DNA of 64,000 nt from Methylococcaceae bacterium (GCA_006844705.1 SPJS01000064.1:1-64000), one strand, 5' to 3'. Shown: positions 47,162 to 57,178, numbered from the stretch's first letter. The notes: generated by a model not told the origin, from the letters alone. Numbers and translations: made by a program.

Positions 47162-47837
47162 TTTTAAATGCCCTAATTTCGCGGGACGTACCCAATATCA
47201 CCAGAATATCACCTGCATTCAGCAGATGATCCCGTTCGCCTGTAGTGAAAAACAGGTCATCTCCCAGCTCCTTGTCTACGATGCCGATAAGCACCAGGTT
47301 GAATCGTTGATTCAGGCCAAGATGACTGCTGTATGTGTCTTCAAGTTTGCTGTGCTCCGGTATGCAGACTTCAGCAATGTGTAAATCATGCCGTCCAAAA
47401 ACGGTTTGGTCAATGATCTGTGTGATTTCCGGTTTTTTTACCAGTTCAAAAATTTTTCGCCCGCATATCTGGTAGGTGTCAATAATCTTGTTGGCTCCAG
47501 CAGCAACCAGCTTCTCACCCGACTCACCTTCTTCTACGATAGCAATGATTTTAACATCGGGGTCCAGCGCTCGTGCAGACAAGGTCAAAAACACATTTTC
47601 ACTGTCTTCTTGAAAAAAGCAAAACAGGGTGTCGACCTGAGAGCCGATACCCAGGCTTTTTAAATCATCATCGTTACGGTAATCGATACAGACCGTGTGG
47701 AAACCATGCTCAGCGGCCAATTGCAGGCGTTCCTTGTCATGATCCACTACAGTTATATCCAGTGCGTCGCCGTCCATACGTTGTAATGCCTCGACCGAGA
47801 TGCGATTAAAGCCGAAGACTAGAATATTTTTTCTCAT
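47130..47837 (-). CDS. Stand-alone RCK (TrkA-N/TrkA-C) protein
   Basis: 235 residues. TrkA-N Rossmann domain (KNILVFGFNRISVEAL, IIAIVEEGESGEKLVAAGANKIID) and a TrkA-C domain with the GDILVILG end. The usual GxGxxG is FGFNRIS, so dinucleotide binding may be altered. It starts 7 bases after the K+ channel gene, which has an RCK of its own. It probably completes the gating ring of that channel (inference); a TrkA role is less likely because TrkA has two RCK repeats. Confidence 0.88.
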   Translation of the reverse strand: MRKNILVFGFNRISVEALQRMDGDALDITVVDHDKERLQLAAEHGFHTVCIDYRNDDDLKSLGIGSQVDTLFCFFQEDSENVFLTLSARALDPDVKIIAIVEEGESGEKLVAAGANKIIDTYQICGRKIFELVKKPEITQIIDQTVFGRHDLHIAEVCIPEHSKLEDTYSSHLGLNQRFNLVLIGIVDKELGDDLFFTTGERDHLLNAGDILVILGTSREIRAFKNDVAKNLVEN

Positions 47838-47843
47838 AAGCGA

Positions 47844-49436
47844 TTAATGCATTAACTTGCTCTGCTCGACCTGGTCGCGCAGATGACTGATGCTGTATTC
47901 GCGCCCTAACACAATCAGCATATCGCCACTTTGCAGGTGGAAATGACTGTCCGGATTAAAATAAAAGTGCTGTTTTTTGATCTGGAAGCGGTTTTTATGA
48001 TGCTGGTGTAGTGCATGGGTGCTGATGACACCGACCAGTGTGAGTTTATATGCCAGAAAGTCGATAGCGCCGATTTCCTGGTTTTGCAGCATGCATTTTT
48101 CCGTCACGCTGATGGTTTCCAGCAGAATATCTTTTTGTTCCTGCAAGATGCCGGTCAGTGCTTCAAAGGCCACGGGTTGGCCGATGTATTCGGCGGCCAG
48201 CAGGCCTGCTATCGCAAAGGGTTCTATCACATGGTCGGCACCCGCCTGGTGCAGTTTTTTTACATTATCGTGCCGATTGGCGCGTGAAATGATCGTCACA
48301 TCTGCATTCAGGTGACGGCTGCTCAACGTGACATAAACATTGGTGACATCATTGCCTGTGACACATAACACGGTGCTGGCCTCCCGGTTAATGCCGGCAT
48401 TTAACAGGGTTTCGTTTTGCGTGACATTTCCCTGGATAGCCAGAATGCCCTGGCGTTTGGCGGTTTCAATATGCGCGTCATCCTGATCAATAACGACAAA
48501 TTTTTGTTTGTCCTGCAGCAGTTGTGCTGCTATTTCCTGACCCACGCGCCCGTAACCGCAAATAATGATGAAACGATGATAGCGGTCAAGTTCGGCATAG
48601 GTGCGGTTTTCGCGCAGCGAATGCATTTTGTCATTAAATGCCGCGACAATGATAGAGGTAAAAAAGGCCAGAACACCCAGGCCCGTCAGAATCAAAACCA
48701 GAGTGACCAGGCGGCCACCGAAAGTTTGCGGGGTAATATCGCCGTAACCTACGGTGGAGATAGTGACAATGGACCAGTAAACCGCATCGTACAGGTCAGT
48801 GATATTGCCGCCTGCTATCGGGTTTTCAAACAGGTAGATGGCAATGCTGGAAATGAATATCAGAAAACCGAGAAACACCAGCAGCGTAATCAGTTCAAAA
48901 CGTTTGCTGGCCAGTACATCTGAAAATACCTTGATACTGTTGGAATAGCGGAACAGTTTGAACAAACGGAAAATCAGGAAGACGCGCAATATCCTCAGCG
49001 GCCGGTAACTGGGCAGGATGGCCAGCAGGTCAATAATCGCAAATGGTGAAAAGATATAGGCGAATTTTTTTCCAGCGATTTCTTTCAGCGGCGCGGATAG
49101 TTGGAAGCTAATGTTGAGGTATTCGCTTTTTTCATAATGGCGAATCAGGATGAGGTGAGTGTCGGAACACAGCCACAGGCGCATCAAATATTCGGCAATA
49201 AATACTGAGACGACAGCATGTTCAAGATAGTCTCCCCACACACCGGTCTGGTTTTCAACCTGATACACCAGCATGGAGACACTGACAATCACCAGACAGA
49301 TCATGAACAGGTCAAACCAGGATTTCAGCCGGCTGTTCGGGTTTTCCAGCAAGTCGTAAACAAATCGTTTGCAGCATTGGTAACGACGGGAATTTTTTAG
49401 ATAGTAGGCGCTGACAACAGATATGCGGGCGATCAT
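47844..49436 (-). CDS. Voltage-gated-like potassium channel with RCK domain
   Basis: 530 residues. Six membrane segments, with an Arg-rich S4-like stretch (YRPLRILRVFLIFRLFKLFRYS). Selectivity filter TISTVGYGDITP lies before S6. An RCK follows: FIICGYGRVGQEIAAQLLQDKQKFVVIDQD (complete GxGxxG) and a TrkA-C-like end (GDMLIVLGREYSI). Ligand-gated K+ channel, related to Kch/MthK. Overlaps the SDR stop by ATGA and is coupled to the stand-alone RCK gene. Confidence 0.93.
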   Translation of the reverse strand: MIARISVVSAYYLKNSRRYQCCKRFVYDLLENPNSRLKSWFDLFMICLVIVSVSMLVYQVENQTGVWGDYLEHAVVSVFIAEYLMRLWLCSDTHLILIRHYEKSEYLNISFQLSAPLKEIAGKKFAYIFSPFAIIDLLAILPSYRPLRILRVFLIFRLFKLFRYSNSIKVFSDVLASKRFELITLLVFLGFLIFISSIAIYLFENPIAGGNITDLYDAVYWSIVTISTVGYGDITPQTFGGRLVTLVLILTGLGVLAFFTSIIVAAFNDKMHSLRENRTYAELDRYHRFIIICGYGRVGQEIAAQLLQDKQKFVVIDQDDAHIETAKRQGILAIQGNVTQNETLLNAGINREASTVLCVTGNDVTNVYVTLSSRHLNADVTIISRANRHDNVKKLHQAGADHVIEPFAIAGLLAAEYIGQPVAFEALTGILQEQKDILLETISVTEKCMLQNQEIGAIDFLAYKLTLVGVISTHALHQHHKNRFQIKKQHFYFNPDSHFHLQSGDMLIVLGREYSISHLRDQVEQSKLMH

Positions 49437-50149
49437 CCGTGTTTTCCTTTAAAACGTACAACCTTGTTAGCCGGGCTTAAATTGATTTCATCCACATTAA
49501 AATGGGGTTCAGACATCAGTACGAAACTGATTGCATCAGCGACATCTGTTGCCAGAATCGACTGGCCTGTTGCTTCGCCTGGCATAAAATTCAGCGCATC
49601 AAAAAAAGCGGTCTGCACCATGCCCGGATTGATTAACGAGACGCGCACGCGGGTATTGCCACATTCATCGCGCAACGCCTGGGTGAAGCCGCGCAGGGCA
49701 AATTTGCTGGCACAATACAGACTGCCTTTGCGGCTGCCGGTAAGTGCCGCTTCCGAGCCAATATAAATCAAATGACTTTTGTTGTGTTGCTTTTTTAAAT
49801 GGGGAAGCAACAGGCGAGTGAGTTGTGCCTGGGCGATGAAATTCACCTGCATCAAGTCGTGCATTTGAGGGAGGGAAAATTCTTCCAGACCGCCAAATTG
49901 ACCATATCCGGCGTTAAAAACGATGCCATCCAGGGCGGGGTGCTGGTGGGCCAGGTTGTTGGCAAAAGCGGTCAATGAATCGGGTGATAATAAATCCAGT
50001 TGGGCCGGGTGGAAGCCCGGGTGAGGGTGGGTAAATTTGTCGGGGGTGCGTGACGTGCCAATCACCTGGTGTCCTTCTCGTAACAGGTTCACGGCAGTGG
50101 CCCGGCCAATACCTGAGCTGGCCCCGGTAACCAAAACAGTACGTGTCAT
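49433..50149 (-). CDS. Short-chain dehydrogenase/reductase
   Basis: 238 residues from the ATG at 50149, overlapping the upstream radical SAM gene's stop by ATGA; ATG 50158 is also possible. VLVTGASSGIGRATAV binds NAD(P); NAGYGQFG and the catalytic YCASKFALRGF (Tyr, Lys) plus Ser in IYIGSEAALTGS are intact. Substrate unknown. It forms a coupled unit with the spore-photoproduct-lyase-like gene and the K+ channel. Confidence 0.88.
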   Translation of the reverse strand: MTRTVLVTGASSGIGRATAVNLLREGHQVIGTSRTPDKFTHPHPGFHPAQLDLLSPDSLTAFANNLAHQHPALDGIVFNAGYGQFGGLEEFSLPQMHDLMQVNFIAQAQLTRLLLPHLKKQHNKSHLIYIGSEAALTGSRKGSLYCASKFALRGFTQALRDECGNTRVRVSLINPGMVQTAFFDALNFMPGEATGQSILATDVADAISFVLMSEPHFNVDEINLSPANKVVRFKGKHG

Positions 50150-51138
50150 GCCTTGCATGGGAAGAACTTGTCCGCTGAAATATAGGAAAGAATCTGTTCG
50201 CTGCAAAATTGCATCATGTCCTGTTCGATGGATTCATGGTAGGCGGTCAATCCGTTTTTGGTTTGCACCGGCGCGGCAAAAAGGCGGTCTTCCGGATACA
50301 GTCGGTGCAGCTTTTTAAAATAGGTGTCTGGCAAGCGGAACACGCCGAGACTGACGGAATGCAATTGATCCGGATTGATAATTGCAAACACCTGTTCAAA
50401 TAATTGCCGGTAATGGGATGGGTAATTATCTTCGTATAGAAGTGGATCAAAACGCAAGCCGATTTTCCAGCCTTGCGCCTGGAGTTTTTCTATGGCCTGC
50501 AGGCGTCGCTGCAGAGGCGGTGCCTTGTGTTCCTGTTTTTCCGCAATGGATTCGGGAGACAGGCTGAACGCGACGATGCAGCGAGGGATAGGGTTACGTT
50601 TTAGCAGGCTCCGGATTTGTGTGCTTTTGCTGCGCAATTCCAGCCAGGCATTGGGAATGTTGCCGACATGCGTTAAAAAATAATCCGCAAACCCGGTCAC
50701 CGGCTCCAGCGCCAGACTGTCGCCATCATAGCCGGAAAAAAAGTGCACCGGCTCATGGCCATGCCTGGCGCTGATGTTCCGTATTTCCTGCAGAAAGTCC
50801 TCGTAATTGATAAACACCACATAATTGGCCGACTGGTACATACCCTGCAAAAAACAATAACGACAGTCATACACACAATTCAGCATATGGGAAAAATAAT
50901 AATTATGCGGACTGCCAATACCATATCCTGCAGGAGCAGGCAGTACAAAGCCCTGATGTTTTTTCGCCAGAATCAGCGAAGGCTGCTGTTTTTGCAGACG
51001 GAAATTTTGGGCTTTGGGGTTGAAAACTTCGCTGTAGCGGTCACAACTGATTCGGGTAGCTTGCGGATAATGAGACGCAATCTTTTTTGTTCTGGGATGG
51101 CCCAGGATGACGTCTTCGATATAAATAGTGTGGCTCAT
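50146..51138 (-). CDS. Spore photoproduct lyase-like radical SAM protein
   Basis: 330 residues. The SPL-type opening IYIEDVILGHPRTKKI is followed by the 4Fe-4S motif C88-x3-C92-x2-C95 (CVYDCRYC) and HFFSGYDGDSLALEPVTGF. C-terminal half has GLRFDPLLY and SLGVFRLP typical of the family. In sporeformers SPL uses a hydrogen-donor Cys about 45 residues after the cluster; here no Cys occurs from 96 to 186. The organism is not expected to sporulate, so this Gram-negative clade may repair another lesion. Coupled to the SDR downstream. Confidence 0.88.
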   Translation of the reverse strand: MSHTIYIEDVILGHPRTKKIASHYPQATRISCDRYSEVFNPKAQNFRLQKQQPSLILAKKHQGFVLPAPAGYGIGSPHNYYFSHMLNCVYDCRYCFLQGMYQSANYVVFINYEDFLQEIRNISARHGHEPVHFFSGYDGDSLALEPVTGFADYFLTHVGNIPNAWLELRSKSTQIRSLLKRNPIPRCIVAFSLSPESIAEKQEHKAPPLQRRLQAIEKLQAQGWKIGLRFDPLLYEDNYPSHYRQLFEQVFAIINPDQLHSVSLGVFRLPDTYFKKLHRLYPEDRLFAAPVQTKNGLTAYHESIEQDMMQFCSEQILSYISADKFFPCKA

Positions 51139-51224
51139 CTCGCACCCGAAGCAACCCTGGAAATCAAAAGTCTCTATTAATAGCGGTGTGCACGGGTATT
51201 GTCAAATATTGACTGAGGTGAGAG

Positions 51225-54200
51225 TTAATTCTCTTTCGATGATATTTGAATGTTTTTTATGGCTATTTTGCTATTCTCCAGCAGCAGATAAAAGCACGGC
51301 ACCAAAAGCAAGGTAATAAACGTTGCAAACAAAACCCCGAAGGCCAGCGAAACAGCCATTGGGACGAGGAACTGGGCCTGGGTGTTGCTGCTGCTCATCA
51401 TCGGGATCAGGCCAATAAAGGTGGTCAGGGAGGTGAGTAAAATAGCGCGAAAACGGGCAGCACCGGCCTGGCTGACAGCAGTGAATAATGCCATGCCTTG
51501 TTGACGGCTGCGGTTGATGACATCAACCAGCACCAGGCTGTCATTGACCACCACACCAATTAAGGCCAGCATGCCGAGCACGCTTTGAATGGTTAAATCC
51601 ATGCCCAGCATGAGATGCCCGAGTACCGAGCCGGTTAGGCCAAACGGAATGACCGACATGACGATAAACGGTTGCGAATAAGATTGAAACGGAATCGCCA
51701 GCAGGGCATAAATCGCCAGCAGTACCAGCGCAATGCCCAATCCCAGGCTGCCCATAGATTCACGGGTTTCCTTGGCTTCCCCTTCTAGCACATAACTTAC
51801 CTCGGGGTGATCGGGCAGAATGTTTTTAATGAACGCATTCATCTCCCGCTCAATGACGGGTAACTGCACCGTTTTCTTGTTGGCATTTGCGGTGACGTGC
51901 AGAGTGCGATAACGCTCACTGCGGTTGATGATGGCTGGTGCCCGTTGCAGGGAAATGTCGGCCACTTCATGCAGCGGAATTTCCTGTCCACTATCGGTTT
52001 TAATTTTCATGTGTTGCAATGTGTTGAGTGTTTGCCGCTCCTGCTGCGGATAACGCACATAAACGTTCACTTCTTCGCCGTCACGTTGCAGCCGCTGTGT
52101 CTGTATGCCGTGAAATGCACCGCGCATTTGCCCCCCCAACGCACGCGCACTGATGCCGAGTTGTTCGGCCTCGGGTTTGATGCTTAATTCGATTTGTTCC
52201 TGACCTTGTGAAAAATCATCGGCAATATCAAATACGCCGGGGTATTGGGCCAGTTGATGCCTGATTTTGTCGGCCACTAGCTTAAGTTCGGCAAAGTCTT
52301 GTCCTTTCAGCATAAAGTCAATCGGGTTGCGGTCTTTAAACAATGAGCCACGGAATGACAGCTTTCGTACGCCCGGCATCGGCCCGACCTGTTTACGCCA
52401 TTCACGCGATAACTCCACGCTGGTGACCGGATGTGCGCGCACTTCCGGCGGTACAACTTCAAAGCTGACGTAGCCTTCATTGGGTTTAATACCCAGCTCA
52501 ACCCGCCCTTGCACACCAACACTGCTATAGATATTGGTGATGATAGGCTCGTCTGCACGTTGATTGTATTTGCGCTTTAATGCCTGCGCGGCATGTTCCA
52601 TTTTAATTACGGCGCGGTGAGTCAGTTCATAAGGCGAGCCTTCCGGCAGGATGACTTTGGCGCGTACCACTTCACTTTGCACTTTTGGAAAAAAAGTAAA
52701 GCGAATCCAGCCGCTGAAGACCGTGCTGGCAATAATCAACAAGACACTGAAGAAGATGGACAGCGTCAATGCCGGGCGTTGCAGGGCACGATTCAACAGG
52801 GGTTGATAGATACTGACGACAAAGCGTTGCAATTGGCGGTCTATCCATCGTTGCACTGCGCCGAATCCGGGCAGATGGTTGTCCGGATCAATATGTTTGA
52901 GGTGCGAGGGCAGAATCAGTTTGGTTTCCACCAGTGATAACAGCAGCACAGGAATCACAATCGGTGGAATCATGGTAAACATTTTGCTGCGGTCACCTTC
53001 CATCATCAGCAGGGCAGCAAAGGCGACGACGGTGGTTAATACACCAAAGGTGACCGCCACAGCCACTTCGCGGGTACCGCTGATCACCGCGTGGTTGGGG
53101 TCTTCATGCTGTTGCAGGTGTTTGAAGATGTTTTCTCCGGTGACTATAGCGTCATCGACGACAATCCCCAGCACCAGAATAAAGGCGAAAATACTGGTGT
53201 AGTTGATGGTGACATCAAATACCGGCATAAACGCAAATGCGCCAATGATAGATACCGGAATGCCGAGAACCACCCAGAAGGCCAGTTCGATATGCAAAAA
53301 CAGCGACAATACGATGAATACCAGTATCGACCCCATCAAGGCGGTTTGCAGCAGAGAGGTGATGCGATTGTCGATGTATTTTGATCGATCACGCCAGTAA
53401 CTTAATTCCACTCCCGCCGGCATGTCTGCACTGTGCCTGGCGATAAACTGTTTGATGGTCTGGGCGACCGTGATCGCATCCTGATCACCGGAACGATACA
53501 CTTCAATCAATACGCCGGGTTTTCCGTTAAAGCGTGACATGATCGCTTCATCGACAAAGCCGTCTTTGATTTGGGCAATCTCCTTCAGCAGCAGACGACT
53601 GCCATCTGCCCGGGTGGTGATGACAATGTCGGCAAAATCTGGCCCGTGATAACGCTGTCCTTTGGTGCGGATCAGCAGTTCTTTACTGCCTTCCTTGATT
53701 GAACCCGCGGGCAGGTTGACTGATGCTTGGCGGATAGCATCGACCACATCCGGCAAGCGCAAGTCGTATTTCTGCAATTGATGCTGGGCGATTTCAATGG
53801 AAATCTCAAACGGGCGAATGCCGGTGAGTTCCACCTGATTAATGCCCGGCAGGGTCACCAATTGGTCGCGAATATCTTTGCCCAGCGTGCGCAATTCGAG
53901 TTCCGGAAGCTCGCCGCTGATGGCGACACTGATCACTTCAAAGCGTAATGAAGAGCGCCCGGTTTCCAAATCTTCCAGGTCGTCCGGAAAACTGGTGATC
54001 AGTTCGATGCGGCTGTCAATTTCATCCAGTACTTCACGGTAATGATAGTCGTCGGCGACTTTCATCGTCACCGAGCCACCCCCTTCACGTGCAGTACTGG
54101 TCAGTGCGGTAATCCCAGGCAGGTCGTAAACCGCGTCCTCAATTCGCGTGATGACAGATTCTTCAATATCCTGCGGTGTAGCGCCCGGATAGGCGAATTT

Positions 54201-54344
54201 GACGTACAGGCTGTTGCGCTCAAATTGTGGGGAAGACTCAATCGGTACCTGTGAAATGGCGTACAGACCGGTGATGACAATGAAGGCCATGAGCAGATTG
54301 GCGGCAACACGGTTTTGTGCAAACCAGGTGATGAGTGAGTGCAT
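51225..54344 (-). CDS. RND family efflux transporter permease
   Basis: 1039 residues with the AcrB plan: two halves of six membrane helices and large periplasmic loops. HSLITWFAQNRVAANLLM start, YPGATPQDIEESVITRIEDAV, the TM4 acidic pair in LGIVVDDAIVTGENIF (proton relay), and LGMLALIGVVVNDSLVLVD in the second half. Exports drugs or metabolites by proton antiport. It is the last gene of the set: OMF, then MFP, then this pump. Substrate unknown. Confidence 0.94.
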   Translation of the reverse strand: MHSLITWFAQNRVAANLLMAFIVITGLYAISQVPIESSPQFERNSLYVKFAYPGATPQDIEESVITRIEDAVYDLPGITALTSTAREGGGSVTMKVADDYHYREVLDEIDSRIELITSFPDDLEDLETGRSSLRFEVISVAISGELPELELRTLGKDIRDQLVTLPGINQVELTGIRPFEISIEIAQHQLQKYDLRLPDVVDAIRQASVNLPAGSIKEGSKELLIRTKGQRYHGPDFADIVITTRADGSRLLLKEIAQIKDGFVDEAIMSRFNGKPGVLIEVYRSGDQDAITVAQTIKQFIARHSADMPAGVELSYWRDRSKYIDNRITSLLQTALMGSILVFIVLSLFLHIELAFWVVLGIPVSIIGAFAFMPVFDVTINYTSIFAFILVLGIVVDDAIVTGENIFKHLQQHEDPNHAVISGTREVAVAVTFGVLTTVVAFAALLMMEGDRSKMFTMIPPIVIPVLLLSLVETKLILPSHLKHIDPDNHLPGFGAVQRWIDRQLQRFVVSIYQPLLNRALQRPALTLSIFFSVLLIIASTVFSGWIRFTFFPKVQSEVVRAKVILPEGSPYELTHRAVIKMEHAAQALKRKYNQRADEPIITNIYSSVGVQGRVELGIKPNEGYVSFEVVPPEVRAHPVTSVELSREWRKQVGPMPGVRKLSFRGSLFKDRNPIDFMLKGQDFAELKLVADKIRHQLAQYPGVFDIADDFSQGQEQIELSIKPEAEQLGISARALGGQMRGAFHGIQTQRLQRDGEEVNVYVRYPQQERQTLNTLQHMKIKTDSGQEIPLHEVADISLQRAPAIINRSERYRTLHVTANANKKTVQLPVIEREMNAFIKNILPDHPEVSYVLEGEAKETRESMGSLGLGIALVLLAIYALLAIPFQSYSQPFIVMSVIPFGLTGSVLGHLMLGMDLTIQSVLGMLALIGVVVNDSLVLVDVINRSRQQGMALFTAVSQAGAARFRAILLTSLTTFIGLIPMMSSSNTQAQFLVPMAVSLAFGVLFATFITLLLVPCFYLLLENSKIAIKNIQISSKEN

Positions 54345-54379
54345 GATGTGTCAGTCAGGAATCAATGAGCTGTGAAATA

Positions 54380-55546
54380 TTATTGAGTGGATGGTATTGC
54401 CTTCACTTTCACATTATCTGCTGCATAAGAGATATAGTTGACCGAAAGTCGCTCATCAGCTGAAAATTCTGTGTGAATATACACGGCATCCTGTTCCTCC
54501 CAAACCGGGTTGACGTTTTTGCGCTGTAGCCGATTGTCTTTGACGGTCATGACCATGTTGTCGCCTTGCATCGCTGAACGCGGGATTTTAAACACCTGTT
54601 CCAGCAGGCGGCCATTCAATGTGACCTTGACGTACTGGCCGATGTCCAGGGGCGGGCGTTGCTGCTGATTGGCTCGATAGGGATGTTTGACTTCAACCAC
54701 GATGACGCTTTGTCGGGTGCTGCTGTCCAGGCTGGCTTCGCGTCTGACGATTGTGCCTGGCCATTGATAATGCTGGCCGTTGATTTCAGCGGTAACAGTC
54801 GCTGCCGGATAGTCTTTCTGCTCAATAGCTTGTCCTTGAAATGCAAATGGCAAATTCAGCATGGCACGTTGTTTTTCAGAAAGTGGCAGGCGAATTTCCA
54901 CGGCGTTAGTCGCAAAGATTTGGGCCAGGTTTTCACCGGCCTGAACATGCTGGCCGATGTCGACGAATTGTTCCAGTATGCGTCCACGGTAAGGCGCTTT
55001 GATTTGGGTGCGTTGCAAATCAAGTCTGGCTTTTAACGCCCTGGCTTCGGCGGCCTGCACGCTTGCCTGCGCCCGTGCCAGCTGTGGTTTGCGTAGCACC
55101 AGATCGGATGCTTCCACTCCAGGACTTAACTGCTGCCAGTTGTCTTTCGCCTGAGCGGCTTGCGCCTGTGCCTCTATCAGTTTGAATTTGGCTTCTGCCA
55201 CGTCGGCTTCGGCAGTTTTCAATGCCAGTTGATAATCGACATCATCTAGGTGCAATAACACATGCCCTTGGTCGAAAAAGCCACCGGGACGAAAATGTGG
55301 CGACACCTTGATGATTTCACCGGAGACGCGCGGGCTTAATGTGGTAACGGTGCGTGCCTCGACGACACCTTGTGCCTGCAGAGTGACCTGGTGATTCTGT
55401 GGGGTAATAGACATGACTTCAACGGCCAGCGGGCGGCGTTTTTCAGGCTTTTTTTTCGCTGCGGGTTTTTGGGTAAAGATCAGCGTGGCGATAGCAGCAC
55501 CGGCCAGCAGCACCAGAATGGGTAACAGGGTTCGGAAGTATTTCAT
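54380..55546 (-). CDS. RND efflux membrane fusion protein
   Basis: 388 residues. One N-terminal membrane segment (TLLPILVLLAGAAIATLIF), then biotinyl-lipoyl-like and hairpin domains: VTTLSPRVSGEIIKVSPHF, ALKTAEADVAEAKFKLIEAQAQAAQ coiled coil, IKAPYRGRILEQFVDIGQHVQAG, and a beta-barrel part. Links pump and outer-membrane channel. Overlaps the NodT gene by 4 bases, 35 bases before the pump. Confidence 0.93.
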   Translation of the reverse strand: MKYFRTLLPILVLLAGAAIATLIFTQKPAAKKKPEKRRPLAVEVMSITPQNHQVTLQAQGVVEARTVTTLSPRVSGEIIKVSPHFRPGGFFDQGHVLLHLDDVDYQLALKTAEADVAEAKFKLIEAQAQAAQAKDNWQQLSPGVEASDLVLRKPQLARAQASVQAAEARALKARLDLQRTQIKAPYRGRILEQFVDIGQHVQAGENLAQIFATNAVEIRLPLSEKQRAMLNLPFAFQGQAIEQKDYPAATVTAEINGQHYQWPGTIVRREASLDSSTRQSVIVVEVKHPYRANQQQRPPLDIGQYVKVTLNGRLLEQVFKIPRSAMQGDNMVMTVKDNRLQRKNVNPVWEEQDAVYIHTEFSADERLSVNYISYAADNVKVKAIPSTQ

Positions 55547-57009
55547 GGATGTGAGCTAACGAGTGAGTCTTGAGGGTCTATCAATGGGCCGCCCAGCGCC
55601 AGATAAAGGTTGATTCGATTATGCAAGCGCTGGTTGCGAATGTCGAGCAGGCGGCTTTGCGCATCATATGCGCGACGTTGGGCATCCAGCAAGGTAATGA
55701 TGTCAGTCAGGCCGGCGATATAGTCATGTTCAGCCAGTTTTTGTGCAGCGACTGCTTCTGCGGTTTCTGCCTGCGTTAATGTGGCTTGCCGGGCAATCAA
55801 GCTCTTTGCGGCCAGTGTGGTTTCCACTTCCTGAAAAGCCGTTAACACTACCTGTGCATAGTCGGCGGCGGCCTGACGAACACGTGCTTCGGCCTGCTCG
55901 CGTTCGGCGAATAATTGCAGGCCATGGAACAAAGGCTGGGTTAAATTGCCAGCAATATTCCACACCAGAAATTGCGGATTGAAAATGTCGTCAAGCTTTT
56001 GTGTGCTGGTACCCCCGGAGCCGCTAAGCTGAATACTTGGCAGCATGTTTTTGCGTGCTTTTAACAAACGCTGGTCGCTGGCGAAAAATAGGGCGGCGGC
56101 ACTGCGGATATCAGGGCGACGTTCTAAAAGTGCAGCGGGGACGCTGACAGAAATGTTGTGGGTGGGTTGGGGTAACGCATCAGCTAATTCAAAATGACCC
56201 GTGGGATAGTCGCCAGCCAATGCCTGTACGGAACGCACACTGGCATCAAGTTGCTGCACAAATTGCTGTTTGCGGTTTTGCGCATTGAACACATTGCTGC
56301 GCGCCAGGCGGACATCCAGGGCCTGATAAATGCCGCGTCGATAACCGCGCTCAATGATGATTTGTGCATTCTGATAATTGGCAATGGTTTTGTTGGCCAG
56401 CTCGATGTGCTGTTTAAGGGTGATGCTGTCAAACCAGGTTTTGGCAATATTTGCAGCCAGAGACAATTGTGCAGCATACAAATCGGCATGCGCCGCCTGT
56501 TGCTCATGCAGGCTGGCTTCTAACGCATTGCCGAGTTTGTACCACAGGTCGATTTCCCATAAGAAATCCAGCGCAAAGCCAACATTATTACTGCGTCGGG
56601 ATGCCACCGAGATACCGGATGCATTGTTGCGCTGGTTGCGGCTGGCACGCAATCCGGCATCAATGTGTGGCCAGAATGAAGACTGCGTTATCCAGGTTTG
56701 TTGTTCACTGACGTCGATTGATGCCTGCAGGCTGCGCAGCATGGGGTTGTTGTCAATGGCTTTGGTCACCAGTGCTTCAAGTTGAGGTGCGTTCAATTGC
56801 TTAAGCCAGGGTTTAACCGGGGCGGAAGCATGTTCGCTATGCCAGCTGGCGGGTGTCTCCAGCGCGTTGGGAATGTGGTCTTGCGGAGAAAAATAACTGC
56901 AGCCGGTGGTAAATAAAGCGATCAGACATAAATAAGTGAGATAAGACAAACGCAAATGTCGAAGAGATGTAGCAATGCCCTGCTTGCCTGAAATATGGGG
57001 AGGTGTCAT
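55543..57009 (-). CDS. NodT/OprM-type outer membrane efflux lipoprotein
   Basis: 488 residues. Lipobox LFTTGC gives lipid-modified Cys about residue 37 after a signal peptide, so it is processed by LspA. Two OEP repeats: NPMLRSLQASIDVSEQQTWITQSSFWPHID region and EVETTLAAKSLIARQATLTQAE region, with DIRSAAALFFASDQRLLKARK between. Outer-membrane channel of the tripartite pump. First gene of the operon. Confidence 0.92.
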   Translation of the reverse strand: MTPPHISGKQGIATSLRHLRLSYLTYLCLIALFTTGCSYFSPQDHIPNALETPASWHSEHASAPVKPWLKQLNAPQLEALVTKAIDNNPMLRSLQASIDVSEQQTWITQSSFWPHIDAGLRASRNQRNNASGISVASRRSNNVGFALDFLWEIDLWYKLGNALEASLHEQQAAHADLYAAQLSLAANIAKTWFDSITLKQHIELANKTIANYQNAQIIIERGYRRGIYQALDVRLARSNVFNAQNRKQQFVQQLDASVRSVQALAGDYPTGHFELADALPQPTHNISVSVPAALLERRPDIRSAAALFFASDQRLLKARKNMLPSIQLSGSGGTSTQKLDDIFNPQFLVWNIAGNLTQPLFHGLQLFAEREQAEARVRQAAADYAQVVLTAFQEVETTLAAKSLIARQATLTQAETAEAVAAQKLAEHDYIAGLTDIITLLDAQRRAYDAQSRLLDIRNQRLHNRINLYLALGGPLIDPQDSLVSSHP

Positions 57010-57051
57010 CAGGTCTATTTTTCCTGTTGTTAAATAACCAATAAGTTAGGC

Positions 57052-57137
57052 CCAGGAGGCTGTCGGATGATGGATAATTCTACTGCGGCGAGGTTTCTCT
57101 CGCCTCACTACGCCCCCATAACCCGACAGCTTCCTGG
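57052..57137. repeat. Inverted-repeat element upstream of the efflux operon
   Basis: ccaggaggctgtcgg (57052-57066) and ccgacagcttcctgg (57123-57137) are inverted at 14 of 15 positions. Inside, ggcgag (57087-57092) and ctcgcc (57099-57104) form a second stem. It lies between the aldehyde dehydrogenase stop and the OMF start and could be a terminator-like or miniature mobile element. Confidence 0.6.
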
Positions 57138-57178
57138 ATGCCTGTTTGCAGTTGGGCTAGCACAAATAAAGCAAAAAA

